64,000 bases of DNA from Nioella nitratireducens (GCF_001879715.1 NZ_MNBW01000013.1:1-64000); one strand, 5' to 3'. Numbered from the stretch's first letter, positions 33,677-44,127 are shown. The notes: generated from the letters alone by a model not told the origin. A program made the numbers and translations.

Positions 33677-34563
33677 TCATCCGCCGTGGCTCTGACATTC
33701 CGCGCGATCCGGCGCCGTCCCGGTGGGCGTATCGCGTGCAACGGCTGTGGCTGACGCCGGTCTTCCGCTCGCTTCTGCGGGTGGGACTGCCGGCCTTCGT
33801 GATCGTCGGGGCCCTCGGATTTTACGTCTCCGACCCCGCCAATATCCGGCATTTGCAGGACAGCGTGTCCGATCTGCGCCGCTCGATCGAGGACCGGCCC
33901 GAATTTCGTGTCAACCTGATGTCGGTCAACGGTGCTTCGCCGGTGCTGGCCGAAGAAATCCGCTCGACGCTGGCGATGGATTTCCCGGTCTCGTCTTTCG
34001 ATATCGACATGCCTGCCCTGCGTCAGCGGATCGAAGACATCCGCGCCGTCGAGCGGGCCGAGGTGCGGGTGCGCTCGGGCGGGGAGTTGTCGATCAACAT
34101 CACCGAACGCAGCCCGGCGATGATCTGGCAGGCGCGCGAGGGGCTGTGGGTGATCGACGCGGGTGGCGAGCGGGTGGCCCCGCTGATGGCGCGACCGCGC
34201 CTGACCTATCTGCCGGTGATTTCAGGCGACGGCGCGAATGAGGCCGCCGCCGAGGCGATGGCGCTGCTCGCCGTGGCCGAGCCGTTGGGCGAGCGGCTGC
34301 GCGGCCTTGTGCGCATGGGCGAACGCCGCTGGGACGTGGTGCTGGAAAACGGCCCGCGCATCCTGTTGCCCGCCGACAACCCGGTGCCCGCGCTGGAGCG
34401 GGTGCTGGCGCTGGATGATGCGCAGGAACTTCTGGAACGGGACGTGCTGCGCGTGGATATGCGCGACGGGGATCGCACGGTCCTGCAACTGTCCCCGCAA
34501 GCCTTGGCCGAACTGCGCCGGATGCGGGATCTCGATGCGACGATGGGAGAGCGGAACGGATGA
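33664..34563 (+). CDS. ftsQ: Cell division protein FtsQ
   Basis: 299 residues, bitopic divisome protein. A basic cytoplasmic N-terminus (about 40 residues), one helix (LLRVGLPAFVIVGALGFYV), then a periplasmic POTRA domain beginning FRVNLMSVNGASPVLAEEIRS, and the FtsQ beta domain (SINITERSPAMIWQAREGLWVIDAGGERV). It links FtsB/FtsL to the early division proteins. The ATG at 33664 has GGAGG 7 bases upstream within the end of ddl; the frame is open further upstream but lacks this site. It overlaps ftsA by 4 bases. Confidence 0.95.
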   Translation: MRPLIIRRGSDIPRDPAPSRWAYRVQRLWLTPVFRSLLRVGLPAFVIVGALGFYVSDPANIRHLQDSVSDLRRSIEDRPEFRVNLMSVNGASPVLAEEIRSTLAMDFPVSSFDIDMPALRQRIEDIRAVERAEVRVRSGGELSINITERSPAMIWQAREGLWVIDAGGERVAPLMARPRLTYLPVISGDGANEAAAEAMALLAVAEPLGERLRGLVRMGERRWDVVLENGPRILLPADNPVPALERVLALDDAQELLERDVLRVDMRDGDRTVLQLSPQALAELRRMRDLDATMGERNG

Positions 34564-35894
34564 GTATGCTGTATCACTCGCAGCGCGCCATGCGCGCCAA
34601 GCGCCAGGAGGCCATGCGCCGGGGCGTGATCGCCATTCTCGATATCGGCAGCTACAAGACCTCGTGCCTTGTGCTGCGCTTCGACAGCTCGGACGAGCTG
34701 CGCCCCACTGACGGGGTTGGCGCGATGGCGGGGCAGTCGAGTTTCCGCGTCGTGGGCGCGGCGACAACCCGGTCGCGCGGGGTGAAATTCGGCGAGATCG
34801 ACACCGTTCAGGAAACCGAGCGCGCGATCCGAACCGCGGTGCAGGCGGCGCAGAAGATGGCCGACATGCGGGTCGATCATGTGATCGTCAGCTTCTCCGG
34901 TGCGCGGCCCCGGTCCTATGGGCTGGTGGGCGAGATCAGCTTGCAGACCGGCACCGTGACCGAGGCCGACGTGGCCCGTGCCATGGCGGCCTGCGACGTG
35001 CCCGATATCGGCGAGGGGCGGGAAGTGCTGCACGCGCAGCCGGTGAATTTCTCGCTCGACCACCGCACCGGGCTGAAAGATCCGCGCGGCCATGTGGGCA
35101 ACCGGCTGACCGCCGACATGCACATGCTGACGATCGAGGCCCATGCCATCGAAACGCTGCTGCACTGCGTGAAGCGCTGCGATCTGGAACTGGCGGGCGT
35201 GGCCTCGTCGCCCTACGTGGCGGGCGTGTCCAGCCTGGTCGAGGACGAGCAGGAGCTTGGCGCGGCCTGCGTCGATATGGGCGGCGGCTCGACCGGGGTG
35301 TCGATCTTCATCAAGAAACACATGATCTATGCCGACACCGTGCGGATGGGTGGCGATCACGTCACTTCGGATATTTCGCAAGGATTGCAGATTCCTTTGC
35401 CCGATGCCGAGCGGATCAAGACGCGCTTTGGCGGGCTTGTGGCAACCGGCATGGATGACCGCGAGCGGATCGAGCTGGAGAGCGATACCGGCGATTGGGA
35501 ACATGACCGGCGCTCGATCAGCCGGGCCGAACTGATTGGCGTGATGCGCCCGCGCGTCGAGGAAATCCTCGAAGAGGTGCGCGCCATTCTGGAGGATGCG
35601 GGCTTTGACCATCTGCCGTCGCAGCGGATCGTGCTGACCGGCGGCGCCAGCCAGGTGCCGGGGCTCGACCAACTGGCGTCGCGTATTCTGGGCAACCAGG
35701 TGCGCCTGGGGCGCCCGCTGCGGGTGCAGGGCCTGCCCCAATCGACCTGCGGCCCGGCCTTTTCGGCCTGCGTGGGGCTGGCTTTGTTCGCCGCCTATCC
35801 GCAAGACGAATGGTGGGATTTCGAAGTTCCCGCCGACAAGTATCCGGCCCGGTCCCTGCGCCGCGCGGTCAAGTGGTTCCGCGACAACTGGTAG
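34560..35894 (+). CDS. ftsA: Cell division protein FtsA
   Basis: 444 residues, actin-like ATPase that anchors FtsZ to the membrane. Phosphate-1 motif IAILDIGSYKTSCLVLR (about residues 21-37), 1C domain with VDHVIVSFSGARPRSYG, ACVDMGGGSTGVSIF (phosphate 2), LTGGASQVPGLDQLASRILG (adenosine), and a C-terminal amphipathic helix (SLRRAVKWFRDNW) for membrane binding. The length is slightly above the E. coli protein. About 255 bases separate it from ftsZ, so ftsZ probably has its own promoter. Confidence 0.97.
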   Translation: MSMLYHSQRAMRAKRQEAMRRGVIAILDIGSYKTSCLVLRFDSSDELRPTDGVGAMAGQSSFRVVGAATTRSRGVKFGEIDTVQETERAIRTAVQAAQKMADMRVDHVIVSFSGARPRSYGLVGEISLQTGTVTEADVARAMAACDVPDIGEGREVLHAQPVNFSLDHRTGLKDPRGHVGNRLTADMHMLTIEAHAIETLLHCVKRCDLELAGVASSPYVAGVSSLVEDEQELGAACVDMGGGSTGVSIFIKKHMIYADTVRMGGDHVTSDISQGLQIPLPDAERIKTRFGGLVATGMDDRERIELESDTGDWEHDRRSISRAELIGVMRPRVEEILEEVRAILEDAGFDHLPSQRIVLTGGASQVPGLDQLASRILGNQVRLGRPLRVQGLPQSTCGPAFSACVGLALFAAYPQDEWWDFEVPADKYPARSLRRAVKWFRDNW

Positions 35895-36149
35895 TGCGCG
35901 GCACCGGTAGTTTGCACTGTCTGCGCCCTGCACGCTGGTGCGGGGCTACCTGTATGACCGCTATATGCGGGGGGAGTGGGCAAAATCCCGCCAAAAGGCG
36001 TGTGATCTGCCCCATATTTCGCGGTATTTGATGAATTTATGCGTGACGACAGCAAGCTAAGGCTGTAGCATTTATCCCAAATAAGGCAGAAACCGGCTAT
36101 CCGACACCAAGAGCGGGGCCCTCACAAGAAACCACAGGCGGACGCAATC

Positions 36150-37733
36150 ATGACCCTGAATCTGACCATGCCGGAGCAACCGGACCTGAAGCCGCGTATC
36201 ACCGTGTTCGGTGTTGGCGGGGCCGGCGGCAATGCTGTGAACAACATGATCGACCAGGCGCTGGATGGCTGCGAATTCGTGGTGGCCAATACCGACGCGC
36301 AGGCGCTTCAGCAAGCCAAGGCCAATGCCCGCATCCAGATGGGCGCGAAAGTGACCGAGGGGCTTGGCGCAGGCGCTCGCCCGGCGGTTGGTGCCTCTGC
36401 CGCCGAGGAAAGCATCGAAACCATCGTCGACCATCTCGTGGGCGCGCATATGTGCTTTATCACCGCTGGAATGGGCGGCGGCACCGGCACCGGCGCGGCC
36501 CCGATCATCGCGCAGGCCGCGCGTGAGTTGGGGGTGCTGACCGTCGGCGTCGTGACCAAGCCCTTCCAGTTCGAAGGCGCCAAGCGGATGCGGCAGGCCG
36601 ATGAGGGTATCGAGGCGCTGCAAAAGGTCGTCGACACGCTGATCATCATTCCCAACCAGAACCTGTTCCGGCTGGCCAATGAAAAGACCACCTTCACCGA
36701 GGCGTTCGCGCTGGCAGACGATGTTCTGTACCAGGGCGTCAAGGGTGTCACCGATCTGATGGTGCGTCCCGGCCTGATCAACCTCGACTTCGCTGACGTT
36801 CGCGCGGTGATGAACGAGATGGGCAAAGCCATGATGGGCACGGGCGAGGCCGAGGGCGAGGATCGCGCCGTGCAGGCCGCCGAGAAGGCAATTGCCAATC
36901 CGCTGCTCGACGAAATCAGCCTCAAGGGCGCGCGCGGCGTTCTGATCAACATCACCGGCGGCTACGACCTGACCCTGTTCGAACTGGATGAGGCCGCGAA
37001 CCGCATCCGCGAAGAAGTGGACCCTGAGGCCAACATCATCGTCGGCTCGACGCTGGACACCGACATGGAAGGCAAGATGCGCGTGTCTGTCGTGGCGACC
37101 GGGATCGACGCCATCGACGTGCACCAGGACATTCCGGCCCCGATGCGCCGCCTGCACACCGACTCTGTCGCCTCGTCGCGGGGATCGGCTGCCGTTGCCG
37201 CCGCCCCGGTAATCGAGGAAGAGCCGGAATACGAAGAGCAGCCGGCCGCCGCTGCGGTACCCGAGCCGAGCCTGTTCACCCGTTTCGACGCCGAAACCGC
37301 CCATGAGCAGGCCGAAGATCTGTTCGAAGAAGACGTGCCGAGCCCGGCCTATCGCCCGCAGGTTGCCGAGGCTCCGGCCCCGCAGCAGCCGCAGGCCCGT
37401 CAGGCGACCGAGGAAGACTATGTCGCGCCGCGCGCCAATACCGGCCGCGCCTCGCCCGAGACGATGGATCGCCTGCGTGCCGCCATCGCCAAGGACAACC
37501 CCGGCGGGCGTGCGCCCGATCCGGAAACCGGCGATGCCACCCGCGGCGCGGGTCGCTTTGGCATCAATTCGCTGATCAACCGGATGACTGGTCATGGCGA
37601 GGAAGCCCCGGCGCAACAGCCCCGCCGCCAGCAGCCAAACCTTTCGAGCCACAGCTCGCACGAGGACGATCATGTTGATCCCGAGCAGGATCGGATTGAA
37701 ATTCCGGCCTTCCTGCGGCGTCAGGCGAACTGA
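36150..37733 (+). CDS. ftsZ: Cell division GTPase FtsZ
   Basis: 527 residues, tubulin-like GTPase forming the Z ring. GTPase motifs: [36 protein letters not shown] (tubulin signature, about residues 107-127), [13 protein letters not shown], and [20 protein letters not shown] (T7 loop). The globular domain ends near residue 320; it is followed by an unusually long (about 190-residue) Ala/Pro/Gln/Glu-rich linker and a conserved C-terminal FtsA-binding peptide, [10 protein letters not shown]. Long linkers are common in alphaproteobacterial FtsZ. Followed at once by a strong terminator. Confidence 0.98.
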   Translation: MTLNLTMPEQPDLKPRITVFGVGGAGGNAVNNMIDQALDGCEFVVANTDAQALQQAKANARIQMGAKVTEGLGAGARPAVGASAAEESIETIVDHLVGAHMCFITAGMGGGTGTGAAPIIAQAARELGVLTVGVVTKPFQFEGAKRMRQADEGIEALQKVVDTLIIIPNQNLFRLANEKTTFTEAFALADDVLYQGVKGVTDLMVRPGLINLDFADVRAVMNEMGKAMMGTGEAEGEDRAVQAAEKAIANPLLDEISLKGARGVLINITGGYDLTLFELDEAANRIREEVDPEANIIVGSTLDTDMEGKMRVSVVATGIDAIDVHQDIPAPMRRLHTDSVASSRGSAAVAAAPVIEEEPEYEEQPAAAAVPEPSLFTRFDAETAHEQAEDLFEEDVPSPAYRPQVAEAPAPQQPQARQATEEDYVAPRANTGRASPETMDRLRAAIAKDNPGGRAPDPETGDATRGAGRFGINSLINRMTGHGEEAPAQQPRRQQPNLSSHSSHEDDHVDPEQDRIEIPAFLRRQAN

Positions 37734-37753
37734 TCCCCGTCACAATCAATCGG

Positions 37754-37787
37754 AAACGGCCAGCCAATCGCTGGCCGTTTTCTTTTT
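37754..37787 (+). terminator. Rho-independent terminator after ftsZ
   Basis: Perfect 11-bp stem AAACGGCCAGC/GCTGGCCGTTT (37754-37780), loop CAATC, then TCTTTTT. Marks the end of the division operon before lpxC. Confidence 0.95.
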
Positions 37788-37984
37788 GGATGCAGGGGGT
37801 TAACGCCTGTCCGCCAAGCGGGTGGCGAGATTCTGCCGACCCGTCGCGGCTTTGTTGCAGGGAGTCACAATCGTTGAATTGTTAATGACGCGCGCGGAAG
37901 GTAAGCCCTTGGTCACACCATCAGGACGTGGTCCGCGACGGTGTTGGGGGACAAGATCAAGGCAGAGCCGGCGTCGCCGCGGCC

Positions 37985-38938
37985 ATGATCGAACCGACAG
38001 CTTTGGAGCGCGATTTGCAAGCGACCATCAGATCGAACATACAGTTTACGGGGATCGGGCTACACTCTGGCCGCCCTGTCCGCATGACCATAAAGCCCGC
38101 GTCTGCCAATGTGGGCATCTGGTTCCGCCGGGTCGATGTCACCGACCGCGACAACCTGATCGCGGCACGCTACGACTCGGTTCCTCAAAGCCAGCTTTGT
38201 ACCATCCTGCGCAATGAGGCGGGGGTCGAGGTCTCGACTGTCGAACACCTGATGGCGGCACTTGCGGGCTGCGGTGTGCATAATGCGCTGATCGAGATCG
38301 ACGCTGGCGAAGTGCCGATCCTCGATGGCTCTGCCGCTCCGTTCGTTCGCGGTATTCTCTCACGCGGGGTGCAGGGGCAGGGAACGCCGATCACCGCGAT
38401 CGAAGTTCTGAAGGAAATCACCGTCGAAAGTGGCGCCGCCCGTGCCACGTTGCGGCCTGCATCCGCGTTGAAGATGCGTTTCGATATCGACTTCGACGAC
38501 GCCGCCATTGGCAAGCAATCCCGTGAAACGCTGCTGTGCAACGGCCATTTCGTGCGTGAGCTGTGCGACAGCCGCACCTTCTGCCGTCAGGCGGATGTCG
38601 AATTCATGCAAGCCAACGGCCTCGCGCTTGGCGGTGTGCCCGGCGAAAACGCGGTGGTGGTGGATGGCGAGTCCATCGTCAGCCCCGGCGGATTGCGCCA
38701 CGCGGATGAACCTGTGCGTCACAAGATGCTGGACGCGCTTGGCGATCTGGCCCTTGCCGGGGCGCCGCTGTTTGCCGAGTACGAAGGGGTGCGCGCGGGT
38801 CACATGTTGACCAACCAGTTGTTGCGCACGCTGTTTGCCACGCCGGGGGCATGGCGCATGGTGGATTGCACGCCGCAACAGGCCGCAATGCTGCCCGGCG
38901 TCAATCTTCACCCCGAGGATCTGGCCGCCGTTGCGTGA
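37985..38938 (+). CDS. lpxC: UDP-3-O-acyl-N-acetylglucosamine deacetylase LpxC
   Basis: 317 residues, zinc deacetylase and committed step of lipid A synthesis. Motifs: TIRSNIQFTGIGLHSGRPVRM at the N-terminus, VSTVEHLMAALAGCGVHNALIEID (zinc His), ALGGVPGENAVVVD, and DEPVRHKMLDALGDLALAG (zinc His/Asp and catalytic His region). The ATG at 37985 fits the family N-terminus; an upstream GTG at 37928 would add 19 residues and cannot be excluded, as neither has a strong ribosome site. Confidence 0.96.
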   Translation: MIEPTALERDLQATIRSNIQFTGIGLHSGRPVRMTIKPASANVGIWFRRVDVTDRDNLIAARYDSVPQSQLCTILRNEAGVEVSTVEHLMAALAGCGVHNALIEIDAGEVPILDGSAAPFVRGILSRGVQGQGTPITAIEVLKEITVESGAARATLRPASALKMRFDIDFDDAAIGKQSRETLLCNGHFVRELCDSRTFCRQADVEFMQANGLALGGVPGENAVVVDGESIVSPGGLRHADEPVRHKMLDALGDLALAGAPLFAEYEGVRAGHMLTNQLLRTLFATPGAWRMVDCTPQQAAMLPGVNLHPEDLAAVA

Positions 38939-39036
38939 AAGCGACCGGGGGTGAATTCAGGCGTTTTGCCCTCAGAATTAATGTGCTAGGACCAAGGTCA
39001 GTCAGGGCAGGCCAACGGGCCGCCGAAGGATGAGGC

Positions 39037-39909
39037 GTGAGGTTTCGAGCAATGGCACGGGGGCGGGGATTGCTGAGATCGGGATTAAAGGCGGGGCTGG
39101 CCGTTGTGCTGGTTCTTTCGCTGTCCGCCTGTGCGTCATGGCGCGAACGCAATCGTGAAGTTCCGCTGGAAGAACTTGACGCTCCGACGATCTTCCAGAC
39201 GGCCGAAGCCCAGTTGGAACGCGACCGGCCCGACCGCGCCGCCGAGACCTTTTTGGAGGTCGAGCGCCTGCACCCCTATACGGATTGGGCACGCCGGGCG
39301 CTGATCATGGCCGCCTATTCCTATCATCAGGACCGCGATTACGAGAATGCCCGCGCTGCCGCGCAGCGGTTCCTCGATTTCTACCCGGCGGATGAGGATG
39401 CGGCCTACGCGCAGTATCTTCTGGCGCTGTCCTACTACGACCAGATTGACCAGGTCGGCCGCGACCAGGGCCTGACCTATCAGGCGTTGCAAGCGCTGCG
39501 TGTCGTCATCGAACGCTATCCGGACAGCGAATACGCGTCGTCCGCGATCCTGAAATTCGACCTTGCCTTCGACCACCTTGCCGCCAAGGAAATGGAAATC
39601 GGCCGCTATTACCTGCGGCGCGAGAACTACACCGCGGCGATCAACCGGTTCCGGGCGGTGGTCGAGCAATTCCAGACCACCAGCCACACGCCCGAGGCCC
39701 TGTTGCGCCTGACCGAAGCCTATCTTGCGCTCGGCCTACCGCAAGAGGCGCAGACGGCTGCCGCCATTCTCGGGCACAACTTCCAGTCTTCGCCGTTCTA
39801 CGACGACGCCTTTCGCCTGCTGAACGATCAGGATCTGGCGCCGGAAGCGGCGGGGGAAAGCTGGCTGCGCGAGATCTGGCAACGGACCGTGCGCGGGCAG
39901 TGGCTCTGA
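39037..39909 (+). CDS. bamD: Outer membrane assembly lipoprotein BamD
   Basis: 290 residues. Lipoprotein signal with lipobox LSLSAC (lipidated Cys about residue 32), then five TPR repeats (TIFQTAEAQLERDRPDRAAETFLEVERLHPYTDWARRA in outline, AQYLLALSYYDQID, MEIGRYYLRRENYTAAINRFRAVVEQF). BamD is the essential partner of BamA in outer membrane protein insertion. A GTG start at 39037 has AAGGA 7 bases upstream; an ATG at 39052 is also plausible. Confidence 0.95.
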   Translation: MRFRAMARGRGLLRSGLKAGLAVVLVLSLSACASWRERNREVPLEELDAPTIFQTAEAQLERDRPDRAAETFLEVERLHPYTDWARRALIMAAYSYHQDRDYENARAAAQRFLDFYPADEDAAYAQYLLALSYYDQIDQVGRDQGLTYQALQALRVVIERYPDSEYASSAILKFDLAFDHLAAKEMEIGRYYLRRENYTAAINRFRAVVEQFQTTSHTPEALLRLTEAYLALGLPQEAQTAAAILGHNFQSSPFYDDAFRLLNDQDLAPEAAGESWLREIWQRTVRGQWL

Positions 39910-39933
39910 TCCCACGGGGCCATGAGGGCTGAG

Positions 39934-41583
39934 ATGCTGCGCAGTCTCGACATTCGCGACATGTTGATCATCGACCGGCTGGATCTGAGTTTCCAGCCGG
40001 GTCTGAACGTGTTGACCGGCGAAACCGGCGCGGGCAAGTCGATCCTGCTCGATTCGCTCGGCTTTGTTCTGGGCTGGCGCGGGCGCGCAGATCTGGTGCG
40101 CTCGGGCGCTGAGCAGGGCGAGGTGGCGGCGGTCTTCGACCTGCCCGCGGGGCATGGCGCCCACGCGGTGTTGGAGGAGGCGGGCCTGCCCGCCGGAGAC
40201 GAATTGATCCTGCGCCGTGTCAACACGGCGTCGGGGCGCAAGACGGCGTGGGTCAACGACCGGCGGGTGTCGGGCGAAGTGCTGCGGGCGTTGTCGGACA
40301 CGCTGGTGGAATTGCACGGGCAACAGGATGACCGGGGCCTGCTGGACCCGCGCCGCCATCGTGACATGCTGGATGATTTCGGCGGGCTGGGGGAGGCGCG
40401 GGCCGAGGTGGCCAAGCTGTGGCGAGCCGTGTCCAGCGCGGGCAAAGCGTTGTCCAAGGCAGAAGGCGACCTGGCCGAATTGCAGGCCGAAGAGGATTTC
40501 CTGCGCCACGCGGTCGGTGAATTGGACGCGCTCGACCCGCAACCGGGTGAAGAAGAGACGCTCGATGCCCGCCGTCGCCTGATGCAAGGGGCGGAGAGGA
40601 TGCGCACCGATGTCGCCCGCATTCTGGAAGTGTTGGGATCGCAGGGTGCCGATGGCGCGATGTCGGATGCCATGCGCTGGCTCGACAGCTTGACCGACAA
40701 GGCCGAGGGCGCGCTGGAGGCCCCGATGACGGCACTGGAACGCGCCATGGTCGATCTGGGTGAGGCGCAGGCGGGGGTTGAAAGCTTTGCCGATCAATTG
40801 AGCTTCAACCCCGCCGAACTGGACGAAACGGAAGAACGGCTGTTCGCGCTGCGCGGACTGGCGCGCAAGCACGGGGTGCTGCCCGATGACCTTGGCGATT
40901 TTGCCGAGACGCTGCGTACCCGGCTGGCGGCGCTGGACCGGTCAGAGGCGCATATGGGCGAACTGCGAGGCGCGTTGGACGCGGCCCGCGCGGCCTATGA
41001 CCGGGCCGCCGAGGCCCTGAGCACGGCCCGCAAAGAGGCCGCGCACCGGCTGGATGCGCGGATCATGCAAGAGCTTGCACCGCTCAAGATGGAACGGGCG
41101 GTGTTCGAGACGCAGATCACCGAAGACTCGCCCGGTCCCACCGGCCGCGACGCGGTGGTTTTTGCCGCCCGCACCAATCCCGGAGCGCCGATCGGGGCGT
41201 TGAACAAGATCGCCTCGGGCGGGGAATTGTCGCGGTTCCTGTTGGCGATGAAGGTCTGCCTGAGCGAACGCGCCACCGGGCTGACAATGATCTTTGACGA
41301 GATCGACCGCGGTGTCGGCGGGGCCACGGCGGATGCCGTGGGGCGGCGGCTGTCGACGCTGGCGGATGGCGGGCAGGTGCTGGTCGTGACGCACTCGCCA
41401 CAGGTGGCCGCGCTCGGGGCGCATCACTGGCGGGTCGAAAAGCAGGTCGAGAACGAGATCACGCTGAGCAGGGTCGTGCCGCTGGATGCGCAGGCACGGG
41501 TGGATGAAGTCGCGCGGATGTTGTCGGGCGATACGATCACGGAAGAGGCGCGCGCCGCAGCTCGGGCGCTGTTGCCGAACTGA
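39934..41583 (+). CDS. recN: DNA repair protein RecN (SMC-like ATPase)
   Basis: 549 residues. Walker A LTGETGAGKSILLDSLGFVLGWRG (about residues 28-51), a central coiled coil split by a hinge region, the ABC signature IASGGELSRFLLAMK, Walker B TMIFDEIDRGVGG, and the D-loop/H-switch VLVVTHSPQVAALG. RecN acts early in double-strand break repair. Start at 39934 has AGGG 7 bases upstream; an ATG four codons earlier (39922) is less well placed. Gene after bamD by about 25 bases. Confidence 0.96.
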   Translation: MLRSLDIRDMLIIDRLDLSFQPGLNVLTGETGAGKSILLDSLGFVLGWRGRADLVRSGAEQGEVAAVFDLPAGHGAHAVLEEAGLPAGDELILRRVNTASGRKTAWVNDRRVSGEVLRALSDTLVELHGQQDDRGLLDPRRHRDMLDDFGGLGEARAEVAKLWRAVSSAGKALSKAEGDLAELQAEEDFLRHAVGELDALDPQPGEEETLDARRRLMQGAERMRTDVARILEVLGSQGADGAMSDAMRWLDSLTDKAEGALEAPMTALERAMVDLGEAQAGVESFADQLSFNPAELDETEERLFALRGLARKHGVLPDDLGDFAETLRTRLAALDRSEAHMGELRGALDAARAAYDRAAEALSTARKEAAHRLDARIMQELAPLKMERAVFETQITEDSPGPTGRDAVVFAARTNPGAPIGALNKIASGGELSRFLLAMKVCLSERATGLTMIFDEIDRGVGGATADAVGRRLSTLADGGQVLVVTHSPQVAALGAHHWRVEKQVENEITLSRVVPLDAQARVDEVARMLSGDTITEEARAAARALLPN

Positions 41584-41609
41584 GACGCCGGACGAAACGG
41601 TGTCCCCGT

Positions 41610-42170
41610 TCAGCGAGAGCAGATATAGGCGTAAACGCGGTTGGCCCGCCCCGGCGGCTGAAACTCGATATGGTCGAGCCTCGCACCGTAACTGATTAGA
41701 TCTACGGGAAAAACGTCAATTCCGGGGGCGTTGAGAAGCACCCGCTGCTCTTCAATCGCGTAGTTGACGCGCAAGGCCAGATCGCTGCCGTCGAGCATCA
41801 GCAGGATGCCGTAGTCGAAGGTCACGGGATCGCTACAGGTCGATGGCACCGTGCCCGGCGTCAGGCGCAGCGGCTCTTCTCGCATGGTCCAGCGGCCCAC
41901 GAGGAAATCGGGCGCGGCGGGATGAAACGTGTCATAGTCCTGCATGACCCGGTATTCATCGACATAGGCGGCGAAACTGCGGCTCTCGCGCAGTTGCGAC
42001 AGGTAGAGGGCCGGGTCTTCTTCGCGCAGGGTTTCGAAATACGCTTCTGCACGCCCGTCCAGCACATTCAGCACCGTGAAATAGACCCCGATTGCAATGG
42101 CAATCGCCCCGTATGACAGCAGTTCGACGCGCGAGGGGCGGTACCGATGCCATTGTCTTGAGCTGCTCAT
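41610..42170 (-). CDS. Hypothetical membrane-anchored protein
   Basis: 186 residues. A short basic cytoplasmic N-terminus, one hydrophobic helix (VELLSYGAIAIAIGVYFTVL), and a periplasmic region of about 140 residues with two cysteines (CSDPVTFDYG and the C-terminal YAYICSR), which could form a disulfide. I recognise no family. ATG 42170 has a distant AAGGA; a GTG at 42221 would lengthen it. It converges with recN and is divergent from the first ClC gene. Confidence 0.6.
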   Translation of the reverse strand: MSSSRQWHRYRPSRVELLSYGAIAIAIGVYFTVLNVLDGRAEAYFETLREEDPALYLSQLRESRSFAAYVDEYRVMQDYDTFHPAAPDFLVGRWTMREEPLRLTPGTVPSTCSDPVTFDYGILLMLDGSDLALRVNYAIEEQRVLLNAPGIDVFPVDLISYGARLDHIEFQPPGRANRVYAYICSR

Positions 42171-42348
42171 TTCCGGGATCGTCCTTCGTGTCTTGCGTGG
42201 CTGTGCGGCGTTGGCCCCCACCCAAAGGTCTTTGCATTGTGCGCCGCAACGGCGTAGCTCAAAGCAATGATTCCCGAGAGGGGAGTCGGTCGGGCCGCGG
42301 GCAATCTATAGTCATGGCGGCTGCCAACTACAATTGCTGCAAGAGATC

Positions 42349-44127
42349 ATGACCGAGAAGACTGCTTTTCCCGACCTCGCCAATCAACCCACCACCACCC
42401 GAAATGCGACGATCATCGCCCTGTCCTTGATCGCAGTCGCCATCGGAATCGTGACGGGGATCGGGGCCATCGTTCTGCGCTACCTGATCTCATTGATCCA
42501 CAATTTCTTCTTTCTGGGCACGATTTCGCTGGATTACGACGCCAACGTGCCGACGCCGCCATCGCCCTACGGACCGCTGGTCATCCTTGCGCCGGTGGTG
42601 GGCGGGGCCATCGTGCTTTACCTCGTGCGCCGCTACGCGCCCGAGGCCAAAGGTCACGGCGTGCCCGAGGTGATGGATGCCATCTATTACCGCGACGGTC
42701 ATATCCGGCCCGCGGTGGTTCTGATCAAGTCGCTCGCCTCGGCCCTGTCGATCGGGTCGGGTGCGTCGGTGGGTCGCGAAGGGCCGATCATCCAGATCGG
42801 GTCGGGCATCGGGTCGGTGCTGGGACGCGCGTTCAACCTGCGCAGCTGGCAGGTCATCACGCTGGTGGCCGCGGGCGCGGGCGCCGGGATCGCCGCCACC
42901 TTCAACACGCCGCTTGGTGCGGTGATGTTCGCGGTCGAACTGATGCTGCCGGAATTCAGCGCCCGCACCTTGCTGCCCGTCGTTCTGGCGACCGGCACCG
43001 CGACCTATGTAGGGCGGCTGGCCTTCGGGATGGAGCCAGCCTTCCTTGTCGCTGCACATAACCGGCCCGATGTGTTCGTGCCGCTGTCGGTTGATATGCT
43101 GCCGCTTTACGTGGTGTTTGGCCTTTTGGCCGGGGTCGCAGCGTGGTTGTTCGTCAAGGTGCTCTACAGGACGGAAGATTTCTTCGACGATTGGCAGGCA
43201 AACCCCTATCTCAAGAATGCCGCCGGGATGCTGTCGCTTGGCGTTCTGATGTATGTGCTGCTGCTGACCACGGGCCAGTATCATACCGAAAGCGTCGGCT
43301 ACGCCACCATCGAGGCGGTGCTGACCGGGCAACTGGCCGCGCCCGCCTTTCTGATCCTGCTCTTCGTGCTCAAGATGATCGCAACCTCGGTCTCTCTCGG
43401 GGCAGGGGCGTCAGGCGGGGTGTTCTCGCCGTCGCTGTTTCTTGGTGCGACCCTTGGTGGCGCGTTCGGCGGTGTGCTCGACCTTATGTTCCCGCATCTG
43501 GGGTTCCACCCGGTGACCTTCGCCCTGATCGGCATGGCGGGGATCGTGGGGGCCTCGACCGGGGCGGCGCTGACGTCGATCATGATGCTGTTCGAGATGA
43601 CCGGCGATTATACCATTACCGTGGCCGCGATTATCGCCGTGGTCTGTGCCGTGGGCATCCGCCGCAAGCTGTCGGATGATGACATCTACACCACCAAGCT
43701 CAGCCGCCGGGGCCACCACATCCCGCGCGAAAGCCGGTCGCACAGTTTCTCGATCCGTCGTATCGGAGAGTTGATGGCGCCAGCGGTGGCGGTGTTCGAA
43801 CGGTCCGATCTGGGGTCGACCGGTGTGGTCGATACCGAGCTTGGCAAGGAAAGGGTCTACGCTGTCGTGATCGAAGGGCGGCATGTCGTCGGAATCGTGC
43901 GGGTGCATCCCGAAGACCCAACCAAGCGCCATGGGCCGCTGATCGCCCCGGTGGGCTACGCGGTCGAGTCGAACTTTCTGCAAGGGGCCATGACCCGCAT
44001 GGCCGACCGGGATCACGCGGCGCTGCTGGTGGTGCCGGATGGCAAGATCGCCCGCCCTGAAAACGTCGTGGGTGTCCTGACCCGCGAGGCGATCGCCACC
44101 TCTGTCCTGCGCGACTATCGCAGCTGA
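42349..44127 (+). CDS. ClC-family chloride channel protein (first of two)
   Basis: 592 residues: about 430 residues of ClC membrane domain followed by a C-terminal CBS-like region (residues ~460-590). ClC selectivity motifs are present: GHGVPEVMD, GSGASVGREGPIIQIGS (gating Glu in GREGP) and GAGASGGVFSPSLFLGA. The position equivalent to the proton-pathway glutamate (Glu203 of the E. coli antiporter) appears to be Leu (FAVELM versus FIIEEM), which would favour a passive channel over an H+/Cl- exchanger. The CBS-like tail (ELMAPAVAVFERSD, then VYAVVIEGRHVVGIVRVHPEDP) is degenerate. The ATG follows AAGAG. A second ClC gene follows 172 bases later. Confidence 0.92.
   Translation: MTEKTAFPDLANQPTTTRNATIIALSLIAVAIGIVTGIGAIVLRYLISLIHNFFFLGTISLDYDANVPTPPSPYGPLVILAPVVGGAIVLYLVRRYAPEAKGHGVPEVMDAIYYRDGHIRPAVVLIKSLASALSIGSGASVGREGPIIQIGSGIGSVLGRAFNLRSWQVITLVAAGAGAGIAATFNTPLGAVMFAVELMLPEFSARTLLPVVLATGTATYVGRLAFGMEPAFLVAAHNRPDVFVPLSVDMLPLYVVFGLLAGVAAWLFVKVLYRTEDFFDDWQANPYLKNAAGMLSLGVLMYVLLLTTGQYHTESVGYATIEAVLTGQLAAPAFLILLFVLKMIATSVSLGAGASGGVFSPSLFLGATLGGAFGGVLDLMFPHLGFHPVTFALIGMAGIVGASTGAALTSIMMLFEMTGDYTITVAAIIAVVCAVGIRRKLSDDDIYTTKLSRRGHHIPRESRSHSFSIRRIGELMAPAVAVFERSDLGSTGVVDTELGKERVYAVVIEGRHVVGIVRVHPEDPTKRHGPLIAPVGYAVESNFLQGAMTRMADRDHAALLVVPDGKIARPENVVGVLTREAIATSVLRDYRS

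Noticed and set aside
35895-36149. CtrA-type TTAA-N7-TTAA boxes before ftsZ
   Set aside because: I looked for the full site in the ftsA-ftsZ gap and saw only AT-rich half-sites without correct spacing.
34206-37673. Long minus-strand frames opposite ftsA and ftsZ
   Set aside because: Mirror the codon pattern of two clear core genes; no ribosome sites or families.
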